Positions 1 to 5,348 of a stretch of 5,348 nt of DNA are shown here, piece by piece; position 1 is the stretch's first letter, and each line of letters begins with the position of its first letter. This stretch comes from Clostridia bacterium. GTDB lineage: Bacteria > Bacillota > Clostridia > Oscillospirales > Acutalibacteraceae. The DNA is taken from NCBI GenBank assembly GCA_900764115.1, contig CAAFMR010000047.1:1-5348 (forward strand). Direction: 5' to 3'. Under the pieces are notes generated by a model. The model searched no databases. It had not been told where the DNA came from and saw only the letters and a program-made list of their open reading frames with translations. The position numbers and the translations under genes are program-made.

Positions 1-11
1 GGAGAACGGAG
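1..11 (+). promoter_or_regulatory. ribosome binding site region of the first gene
   Basis: Two GGAG sequences precede two adjacent start codons. GGAG at 1-4 lies 10 bases before ATG 15, and GGAG at 8-11 lies 3 bases before ATG 15 and 6 before ATG 18. The second GGAG paired with ATG 18 has more usual spacing, so the true start may be one codon later than the longest frame. The effect on the protein is a single methionine. No promoter can be judged because only 14 bases precede the gene. Confidence 0.6.
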
Positions 12-18
12 CGAATGA
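1..18 (+). CDS. possible C-terminal tail of an upstream gene, ATGA overlap
   Basis: In the frame beginning at base 1 the codons read Gly-Glu-Arg-Ser-Glu and then stop at TGA 16-18. That stop shares bases with the ATG at 15-17, giving the ATGA arrangement common between translationally coupled operon genes. If real, a gene to the left lies in the same operon as the 1205-residue protein. Only five codons are visible, so no function can be given and the frame could equally be untranslated leader. Confidence 0.3.
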   Translation, partial: GERSE

Positions 19-3000
19 TGAAACAGAAAGTATTGGCTATGGTTTGCAGTATCGCCCTGCTGGCAGCGGTCTGGTGCCCCGGTGTGCCGTTTGTTTCTGC
101 AGCGGAAAAGGGCACTCCGGTGACGCTTTCGGACGGCTCCGAATGGCTGATGCTCACCGATACGGAGAAAAACACATTGGATACCGACGGGGATGGGCGG
201 TACGCCCTGCATACAACGGCAGCGAATGCCGACGGCTCTGCCTTTGAGCTGATCTCCCGCCGGACCTACCCGCTGTCCAGCGGGTATCTCATGCGCTGCC
301 GGGAGGCATCCTCTGCCGAAACCTATTTCGGACTGACCACGGCATACTCTTATGATCTGAATGACGAAAATTCCATCCGTTTCTGCCGGGTAAACGGTTA
401 TAACGGAAATGAAAACACTGTCGCCGTCAAGGTGCTCTATAAGGGGAAGTACGAGGTGGTGTTTTCCAAGTTTGGCTATACCCGTGACCGGTATTCCAAG
501 ATCACGGTGGTGAAGGAAAACGGCAGCTACTATCTGGCGTGGAACGGCAATGTGCTCAACGGCGCAGGCTGTGCGGCGGAGATTGCTGAGGCTTGCAAGC
601 TGGAGAACCATTTTGCGCGGGAGCTGTTGGAGCGGGATGCGTTCTTCCATTTCTATGCCGGATGCACCAAGCTGCTGTCGGCGGATGCGTTCAATTTGCA
701 GATGGAGAAATCCTATAACGACGGCTTCCTGACCGCTTCTCTGGACGGATACGGCAACGATGCCAACAATTCCGCCGCCATGGTGAAGGCAAATGCCGTT
801 TCCGGCGTTGCCGACACGGAGACGGGCGTCTACACCGTCAGCCTGCGGGATACGGGCAGCGCATCCATTGCGCCGATGGTGCCCGTCACCACCCTCGACG
901 AGGAGGGAAACAGCCCGGAATTCCATATGGAATGCTACATAAAGGACCACAATACAGCGGGGCAGCAGTGGTTGGGCATTACCCTATCCGCCGATCCCAC
1001 CTTCTCCGACGGTACGGAAAAGACCTTCTATTATGTGCAGCTGGCGAATATGGGCGGCGTCCATTGCGGCTATTTTGATGGTAGCACCTGGAAAACCTAT
1101 TTCGGCGCCAACAACAACCTGTTCAATAACAACGACCCGGCGGATTCTCAGAAAACCTATTATTTCGGTAAAGCGGACGGCAAGGTGTATCTGTATGTGT
1201 ACGGTGCCGGGCTAATCTCCAAGGCGGCGGCATTCAAGATCGACGATTTCTCCGCCTTTGCCGGCAAGCCGGTGTATGCGCGTTTCCATAACCGCAGCGT
1301 GACGGCGGGCGCCACCGCCTCGGTGACGTTGAAGCCCTCTGCTGCGGCGGAGATCTCCGGGCGGCTGGCGCACCTGAACGGACTGCTGGAGCAGCAGCCT
1401 GCCACTCTGGAGGAGGGCGAGGAAATTCTGGCGGCCTGCGATGCCGATCCCTATCGGTATGCGGTGTCGGCGGAGAAGATCGCCGCCGCGGAGTCTGTCC
1501 GGCTGTTTGTGCTGGAAAAGCGGCAGGAGGCACTGAAGAAAGCCATCAAGGCGCTGAAAGCGCAGATCGACGCCCTGCCGGCACCGGAGGAGGTCACCGC
1601 CGCCCATAAGGACGCCATCAAGGCGGCGTTCACCGCCTATATCGCACTGGGGGATAACCGGGGAGCACTGGATGCCGCCTATGCGGAGAAACTGGAGCAG
1701 GTCATCGCCGCTCTGACGGCGGTGGATGAGGAGTTTGCCGCTATGCGGAGGACCGCCGACGAGTTTTACGATCGGGTGAAGGCGGTGGGCGCACCGGCGG
1801 ATATCACGCTGGCGAATTTCGAGGAAAAGAACACCGCCGTGACCGAACTGCGCGCTACATACAACGGCATGGAGGATTTCCAGCTGTATGTCGTGGATCA
1901 GGCGGCGGTGGAGCTGCTGTCCGCTCTGGAGGAGCGGTTGGCGGCGCTGAAGCCCGCCTATGCGGTGGCGCAGGCCATAGAGCAGCTGCCTCAGCCGGCG
2001 GATATCGCCTATACGGACGAAGCGGCGGTGGTGGCGGCGCGCCGGGCGTATAACGACCTGACGGACAAATCCGTGATCGCTCCGGCGCTGCCGGAAAAGC
2101 TCCAGGCGTGCGAGGCGGCGGTGGACGCCGATAAGCTGCGCTCGCTGGATTGGTACAGCGCCAGCTATGGGGTGGAATACACCGGCAGTCTGGAGGAAGC
2201 CTACCGTTTTGCCGATACCCGGGATAAGCTCACGGGGGATGTATATACCACCACCACCGGGACCTTTGATGCAGCGGCAAGCGCCCTCTACTGGGTGGGA
2301 ATGGGCTGCGGCTCGGGCCAGTTTGCGTTTATGGGTCTGAGCGCCGAGACAAAGAATGCCGGGCTGACCAACAAGGCGGCGGATACGGTCTCTTTCATTC
2401 TGCGCCCCTCCGGCTCGACGCTGGCGGTCACTTTCTTTGATAAGGCGGGGGAGAGCGAGCAGGTAGCTAAGGTGCCCGGATTCGATTTCGGTGCGCTGCA
2501 CCGCTTTGCGTTCACTCAGCAGGACGGTCACTGGTATCTGGTGATCGACGGGCAGGTGTGCGACGGATACAGCTACGCCCGTCTGGACAGCTTTATGGAG
2601 CAGTACGGCGCCGCGGCGCACTTCTTTATCGGCGGGCGCAACGGCTTTGCCGCCTCCAATGTGACCATTCTGGATAAGAATGCCTCCACGGCGAAGAACG
2701 GCTGGGATTTCTCGGTGCCCTATGGCTGCACGGCAGAAACCGCCACCGGCAGTGCGAGTCTGAGGATGCCGGCGGGTACCCAGGCAGTGCACCAGACCAA
2801 GCTGGAAAATCTCCAGAACTGGTCGGTGAATATCAATCTCAATATGGTCCGGAAAGGCTGCGTCACCTATGTGGGCTTTCTTAAGGATAAGACGCCCACC
2901 GGCAACAGCAGCAGCGACCCGGACAACGGTATCGTGCTGAAACTGTTTAACCGTCCGGCGGCGGGGGATAACCGCACCCACATTCTATTGACGATGGACG

Positions 3001-3632
3001 GCAAGACCATGACCTACGGCGCCTGGGAGCCGGCCATTGTGGACGCGGATTATTTCACCCTGTCGGTGGTGAAGGCCAGCGACGGTCACTATTATTTGCA
3101 GATCAGCTGGACCAGCGGCAAGGTGCTGGTGAAATTCGACCGCACCAACGCGCTGTACCGACATCTGCTGGCGGATTCTCTGGTGGAGAACGGGGCGTAT
3201 TTCACCGTCACCACCAACTATGCCAGCGAGGTGGATCTGGAATTCGTCTATGAGGAAAAGCAGGATGTGTTTGAGGATACAGCGGCGGCGACCGCATTTA
3301 TTCTGGAGCTGGAAAAGAACCTGCCGGCGCTGAAAAAGCTGGATAAAGCTGCCTACCAGCGGATGTATGAGCTGTGGGAACAGCTGGATTTCAGCAGCCG
3401 GAATAACGTCGCCGGCGATCTGCTGGACGATGAGCTGGCGTATAACGCGCTGACAGTGATCAAGAATTTCCAGAATCAAAGCTTTGAGCGATACGTGTAT
3501 AAGAAATCCCAGCAGGTACTGAATAAGGCGGAACTGGAGGCGCTCCTGCAGGAGTGCGAGGACGATACCGAGGGGCAGTATGAGGTCTCCTATGAGGACG
3601 GACACATCATCTTCTCCAACATCCGGAATTGA
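15..3632 (+). CDS. large secreted multi-domain protein with four lectin-like beta-sandwich modules and helical repeats
   Basis: This 1205-residue protein of unknown specific function is probably a surface or secreted glycan-binding protein. A Sec signal peptide covers residues 1-29 or 1-30 (Lys at 3 and 5, hydrophobic core about 6-21, VSA-A cleavage site). Sandwich modules, judged by strand patterns, lie near 36-232, 235-441, 714-893 and 896-1080. Each has a core [N/D]-G-x-[Y/V/W]-Y-L motif at 169-174, 388-393, 837-842 and 1023-1028. An Ala/Glu/Leu-rich helical region with about three tandem repeats spans 443-712, and a shorter one 1086-1160. The fold resembles concanavalin A/LamG-like or DUF1080-like domains by eye. 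No catalytic motif was recognised. No LPXTG sorting signal, SLH domain, dockerin pair or C-terminal membrane helix is present, so its anchoring is unknown. It is probably cotranscribed with the solute-binding protein gene 28 bases downstream. Either ATG 15 or ATG 18 is the start. The reading frame is certain; the function is inference. Confidence 0.93.
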   Translation: MMKQKVLAMVCSIALLAAVWCPGVPFVSAAEKGTPVTLSDGSEWLMLTDTEKNTLDTDGDGRYALHTTAANADGSAFELISRRTYPLSSGYLMRCREASSAETYFGLTTAYSYDLNDENSIRFCRVNGYNGNENTVAVKVLYKGKYEVVFSKFGYTRDRYSKITVVKENGSYYLAWNGNVLNGAGCAAEIAEACKLENHFARELLERDAFFHFYAGCTKLLSADAFNLQMEKSYNDGFLTASLDGYGNDANNSAAMVKANAVSGVADTETGVYTVSLRDTGSASIAPMVPVTTLDEEGNSPEFHMECYIKDHNTAGQQWLGITLSADPTFSDGTEKTFYYVQLANMGGVHCGYFDGSTWKTYFGANNNLFNNNDPADSQKTYYFGKADGKVYLYVYGAGLISKAAAFKIDDFSAFAGKPVYARFHNRSVTAGATASVTLKPSAAAEISGRLAHLNGLLEQQPATLEEGEEILAACDADPYRYAVSAEKIAAAESVRLFVLEKRQEALKKAIKALKAQIDALPAPEEVTAAHKDAIKAAFTAYIALGDNRGALDAAYAEKLEQVIAALTAVDEEFAAMRRTADEFYDRVKAVGAPADITLANFEEKNTAVTELRATYNGMEDFQLYVVDQAAVELLSALEERLAALKPAYAVAQAIEQLPQPADIAYTDEAAVVAARRAYNDLTDKSVIAPALPEKLQACEAAVDADKLRSLDWYSASYGVEYTGSLEEAYRFADTRDKLTGDVYTTTTGTFDAAASALYWVGMGCGSGQFAFMGLSAETKNAGLTNKAADTVSFILRPSGSTLAVTFFDKAGESEQVAKVPGFDFGALHRFAFTQQDGHWYLVIDGQVCDGYSYARLDSFMEQYGAAAHFFIGGRNGFAASNVTILDKNASTAKNGWDFSVPYGCTAETATGSASLRMPAGTQAVHQTKLENLQNWSVNINLNMVRKGCVTYVGFLKDKTPTGNSSSDPDNGIVLKLFNRPAAGDNRTHILLTMDGKTMTYGAWEPAIVDADYFTLSVVKASDGHYYLQISWTSGKVLVKFDRTNALYRHLLADSLVENGAYFTVTTNYASEVDLEFVYEEKQDVFEDTAAATAFILELEKNLPALKKLDKAAYQRMYELWEQLDFSSRNNVAGDLLDDELAYNALTVIKNFQNQSFERYVYKKSQQVLNKAELEALLQECEDDTEGQYEVSYEDGHIIFSNIRN
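120..1337 (+). other. first pair of lectin-like beta-sandwich modules (residues 36-232 and 235-441)
   Basis: Alternating hydrophobic strands with aromatic residues and Gly/Asn-rich turns suggest two consecutive jelly-roll domains. The shared landmarks are N169-G-S-Y-Y-L174 in the first and D388-G-K-V-Y-L393 in the second. Each is followed about 30-40 residues later by a closing strand (FFHFYAG at 210-216; PVYARFHN at 419-426). The second module has an Asn-rich loop near 366-373 that might lie at a binding face. A DTDGDGRY stretch at 56-63 looks like a calcium loop. Boundaries are approximate and the assignment is by pattern, not by search. Confidence 0.55.
1341..2150 (+). repeat. helical spacer with degenerate 60-65 residue tandem repeats (residues 443-712)
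   Basis: The region is rich in Ala, Glu, Leu and Lys with heptad-like spacing. Three units can be aligned by eye, near residues 510-571, 583-644 and 649-708. Each has a helix, a short Pro/Ala-Asp turn (ALPAPEEVT at 520-528, VGAPADIT at 591-598, QLPQPADIA at 657-665), a central A-x-x-x-Y helix (Y542, Y616, Y679), and a final helix near a K/E-L segment. A more diverged unit may precede them at 443-505. Similar repeats occur in clostridial cell-surface proteins as rods between binding domains. The role as a spacer is inferred. Confidence 0.6.
2154..3254 (+). other. second pair of lectin-like beta-sandwich modules (residues 714-893 and 896-1080)
   Basis: Two further strand-rich modules repeat the pattern of the N-terminal pair. 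The landmarks are D837-G-H-W-Y-L842 and D1023-G-H-Y-Y-L1028, each on a predicted strand-turn-strand hairpin. Closing strands follow at AAHFFIGG (867-874) and GAYFTVTT (1060-1067). The two carry the same D-G-H-[W/Y]-Y-L core and so look closer to each other at this site than to the first pair. Exposed Trp, Tyr and Asn residues would suit sugar binding, but no ligand can be named. Confidence 0.55.
3270..3494 (+). other. C-terminal helical segment (residues 1086-1160)
   Basis: A Leu/Ala/Glu/Lys-rich stretch begins after the fourth sandwich module, with a NLPALKKLDKAAY turn-helix signature at 1102-1114 that recalls one unit of the internal helical array. A charged tail of about 45 residues (1161-1205) follows, rich in Lys then Glu/Asp, and it ends without any wall-sorting or membrane signal. 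It may be a stalk, a dimer contact or a docking tail; nothing in the sequence decides which. Confidence 0.5.
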
Positions 3633-3647
3633 CCGCAGCATACACAC

Positions 3648-3652
3648 GGAGG
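3648..3652 (+). promoter_or_regulatory. GGAGG ribosome binding site deciding a non-ATG start
   Basis: GGAGG lies in the 28-base gap after the TGA at 3630-3632. It is 8 bases before GTG 3661 and 5 before TTG 3658, so GTG is preferred and TTG possible. In-frame ATGs at 3580 and 3592 inside the previous gene are less likely because they would put about 23-27 extra, mostly polar residues before the signal peptide. The gap shows no stem-loop terminator, which supports cotranscription. Confidence 0.8.
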
Positions 3653-3660
3653 TAAGGTTG

Positions 3661-5348
3661 GTGCGAAGCGTGGTACATACACATTTTCGGCGGGCGGCTG
3701 CGGCGGTCACGCTGGCGGTCTGCTGTCTGGGGAGCGCCGTTTGCCCGGTTTTGGCATCCGGGCTGACGCTTTCCGAGCAGCTGGCGGGAAATAGCGATTA
3801 CGGCGTGAGCTTTGAATACAGCCGCACCGATTCCTATGGGAAGCTGCTGGAGGAATATCAGGCGAACGGCTACGAGGACGCCGCCGAGGAAGATGCCGTG
3901 GCGATCGCCGCCCGGGACTATACGCAGGCGGCGGGGACGGTGACGGCGGCGGAAGACGCCCGGGAGCCGGGAGCCGTTCTGTTGAGCGACGCCGTGGATA
4001 CGGTGGAATGGACGTTCACCGTGTCCCGGTCAGCACTCTATTGTATCCGGCTGCGGTATGTCAACACCGGCACGTCGGTGAATGCCGCCAGTCGGGCGCT
4101 GATGCTGGACGGGAAATACCCCTTTGCCGATGCGGAGAATGTCAGCTTTCCCCGGTATTTCCGGGACGAGGGGGCGCCGGTGGAGAATAACGTGGGCGAT
4201 GAGATCGCCGCCGACCCGGTGGAGCTTGCAGAATGGCAATGGTACACCGTGAACGACAGCGGTGCGCTGTACGATGCGCCGCTGAAGTTCTATCTGGAGG
4301 CGGGACAGCACACCCTGTCGCTGGGCTATATCAGCGGGGATGTGTATTTGTCCCGGATCGAGGTCTGCGCTCCGCAGCAGCTGCCCGCTTACAGTGAGGT
4401 GCAGGAGCTGTATGCCCGGCAGGGGTATACAGCGGGGGCGGGACGTGTGTATTTTGAGGCGGAGTCGGTGGAGCATACGCTGATGAAGAATGGCTCCACT
4501 ATGGCGGCTGCGTCCAACGGCGATCCCTCCTGCACCCCCTACCGGTATGGGAAAGCCACCATCAATGTGTTCGGCGGCACCACCTGGCAGGCGCCCAACA
4601 GCGAGGTGACCTACCGCTTCACGGTAGAGCAGGATGGTCTGTACGCCATTGCACTGCGAGTGCTGATGAACTATCGGGACGGCATTCCCTCCTATCGGCG
4701 CATTTCCGTGGACGGTGCAGTGCCGTTTCAGGAGTTTGCGGCGTACAAGTTCCGGTATGGCGCAGAGTTCCGCACTGAGGTGCTGGCGGATGCGCAGGGC
4801 GTGCCCTATTATGTGTATCTCACCAAAGGAGAGCATACCCTGTCGCTGGCGGTGACCCAGGGCGAGCTGCGCTCGCTAGAAACGCTCATGACCGCCGACG
4901 AGGCCATGCTGTCGGAGCTGCTGCTGAAGATCAAAATGATCATCGGGCAAAACCCCGACACTAACTATGACTATGAACTGGAGAAGCAGATTCCGGATCT
5001 GACGGATACGCTGGATACGCTGATGGCGGATATGCGCAGCTGCATGGAGCAGCTGGAGACGGTCAGCGGACGGCGGATGTCCAAATATTATCAGCTTAAG
5101 AGCTTTATCAGTCAGTTGAATAACGTTCGGCAGGACCCCTTTGTGATCCCGGCGAAAATCTCCTCGCTGAATGAGATCCTCACCTCCTACGGCTCCTGGT
5201 CCACGGAGATGACCATGCATCCGCTGATTCTGGATTGGGTGGAAATTCTGTCCGACCCGGCTGCGGCCACGGTCAGGAAATCCAGCTGGACGGCGCGGCT
5301 GTGGGCGGGTACGGTGAATTTCGCCCAGTCTTTTGTGAAGGATTATAA
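3661..5348 (+). CDS. N-terminal part of a giant extracellular solute-binding protein of a carbohydrate ABC importer (partial, runs off the window)
   Basis: The frame is open from GTG 3661 to the edge, giving 562 codons plus two bases. Residues 1-32 form a signal peptide: Arg at 10-11, hydrophobic core 12-28, V-L-A before Ser33. No good lipobox is seen (LAVC at 18-21 has Val before Cys). Two related carbohydrate-binding-like modules follow at about 79-236 and 262-402, then a helical linker at 405-530 containing G429-x-x-P-D and DYELEKQIPDL (437-447), ending in an aromatic-rich stretch to Tyr562. This order matches, from memory, the N-terminal half of roughly 950-1000 residue solute-binding proteins common in Paenibacillus and Clostridia, in which an SBP family 1 domain follows. 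That domain, and so direct proof of transport, is outside the window. The likely role is capturing oligosaccharide outside the membrane for a CUT1-type permease. The frame is not interrupted. The family call is fairly sure; the substrate is unknown. Confidence 0.85.
   Translation, partial: MRSVVHTHFRRAAAAVTLAVCCLGSAVCPVLASGLTLSEQLAGNSDYGVSFEYSRTDSYGKLLEEYQANGYEDAAEEDAVAIAARDYTQAAGTVTAAEDAREPGAVLLSDAVDTVEWTFTVSRSALYCIRLRYVNTGTSVNAASRALMLDGKYPFADAENVSFPRYFRDEGAPVENNVGDEIAADPVELAEWQWYTVNDSGALYDAPLKFYLEAGQHTLSLGYISGDVYLSRIEVCAPQQLPAYSEVQELYARQGYTAGAGRVYFEAESVEHTLMKNGSTMAAASNGDPSCTPYRYGKATINVFGGTTWQAPNSEVTYRFTVEQDGLYAIALRVLMNYRDGIPSYRRISVDGAVPFQEFAAYKFRYGAEFRTEVLADAQGVPYYVYLTKGEHTLSLAVTQGELRSLETLMTADEAMLSELLLKIKMIIGQNPDTNYDYELEKQIPDLTDTLDTLMADMRSCMEQLETVSGRRMSKYYQLKSFISQLNNVRQDPFVIPAKISSLNEILTSYGSWSTEMTMHPLILDWVEILSDPAAATVRKSSWTARLWAGTVNFAQSFVKDY
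3895..4866 (+). repeat. duplicated carbohydrate-binding-like modules in the solute-binding protein
   Basis: Module A (residues 79-236) and module B (262-402) share a series of landmarks. They are an opening AIAARDY / YFEAESV strand, an L-Y-x-I-x-L strand (126-131 and 327-332), a D-G-x-x-P-F turn exactly 23 residues after that Tyr in both (150-155 and 351-356), and a closing Y-L-x-x-G-x-H-T-L-S-L strand (211-221 and 386-396). Module A has about 26 extra residues between the DG turn and the closing strand. The pattern fits galactose-binding-like or CBM35-like beta sandwiches. Short DNA identity survives at 4312-4324 and 4837-4849. Confidence 0.7.
4873..5250 (+). other. helical linker between binding modules and the expected solute-binding domain
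   Basis: Residues 405-530 are mostly helical, with Leu/Met/Glu-rich segments at 407-429, 440-468 and 471-490 and a G-S-W (511-513) turn before a hydrophobic strand-like stretch at 521-530. Conserved-looking points are the G-x-x-P-D turn (429-433) and K-Q-I-P-D-L (442-447). In the family this piece separates the sugar-binding-like modules from the periplasmic-binding-protein fold. Its function is not known to me; a rigid spacer or signalling contact are both possible. Confidence 0.6.

Noticed and set aside
180..203. Dockerin domain suggesting a cellulosome component
   Set aside because: A dockerin needs two calcium-loop repeats of about 22 residues, usually at a terminus; only one loop is seen here, inside a beta-rich module.
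1212..2981. 589-residue open frame on the - strand opposite the first gene
   Set aside because: It is antisense to a continuous, domain-bearing protein. Its translation is rich in Arg, Gly, His and Leu with no recognisable domain, and no purine-rich binding site precedes its start. The lack of stops follows from the sense gene rarely using TTA, CTA or TCA codons.
3633..3660. Terminator or promoter between the two genes
   Set aside because: The 28-base gap has no stem-loop, T-run or recognisable -35/-10 pair; it holds only a ribosome binding site.
3639..3683. Repeated CATACACA (3639-3646 and 3676-3683) as a possible operator
   Set aside because: Eight bases of identity across a junction are easily due to chance; the copies are not palindromic and the second lies inside the coding region.
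2985..3710. 241-residue open frame on the - strand spanning the gene junction
   Set aside because: It covers the end of the first gene, the intergenic GGAGG and the signal peptide of the second gene. No ribosome binding site lies before its start and the product has no coherent domain.
3714..3723. Lipobox (LAVC) making the second protein a lipoprotein
   Set aside because: Val directly before Cys does not fit the usual Gly/Ala/Ser at that position, and a type I cleavage site (V-L-A before Ser33) follows. A lipoprotein is not excluded but is not supported.
4030..4836. 268-residue open frame on the - strand opposite the second gene
   Set aside because: The + strand frame here encodes two recognisable binding modules. 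The antisense product is low in structure-like patterns and its start has no ribosome binding site.

Overview
The window looks like chromosomal DNA from a GC-rich, Gram-positive anaerobe of the Clostridia, most like a gut Oscillospiraceae/Ruminococcaceae-type bacterium. This is inferred from strong GGAG/GGAGG ribosome binding sites, Gram-positive style Sec signal peptides, a codon bias toward GCG, CTG, GGC and GCC, and the protein families. No rRNA, tRNA or other taxonomic marker is present, so the lineage is not proven.

Layout: two large genes on the + strand fill nearly everything. Bases 1-14 are a leader with one or two GGAG sites. An upstream reading frame may end here in an ATGA overlap with the first start codon. 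Bases 15-3632 encode a 1205-residue secreted protein with an apparently duplicated layout: two lectin-like beta-sandwich modules then a helical segment, followed by two more sandwich modules and a short helical segment. After a 28-base gap holding a GGAGG site, a second gene starts at GTG 3661 and runs off the end of the window with 562 codons visible. It is the N-terminal part of a very large extracellular solute-binding protein of a carbohydrate-type ABC importer. What is visible is a signal peptide, two related carbohydrate-binding-like modules and a helical linker. The solute-binding domain itself should lie just beyond the window.

Working together: the short gap without a visible terminator suggests one operon. 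The simplest reading is a surface glycan capture system. The large exported multi-lectin protein would bind or present a polymeric or host-derived glycan, and the giant binding protein would hand a released oligosaccharide to an ABC permease presumably encoded nearby. The importer link rests on family resemblance recognised by eye. The role of the 1205-residue protein is inference from architecture and position. No mobile element, CRISPR array, RNA gene or convincing antisense gene is seen.
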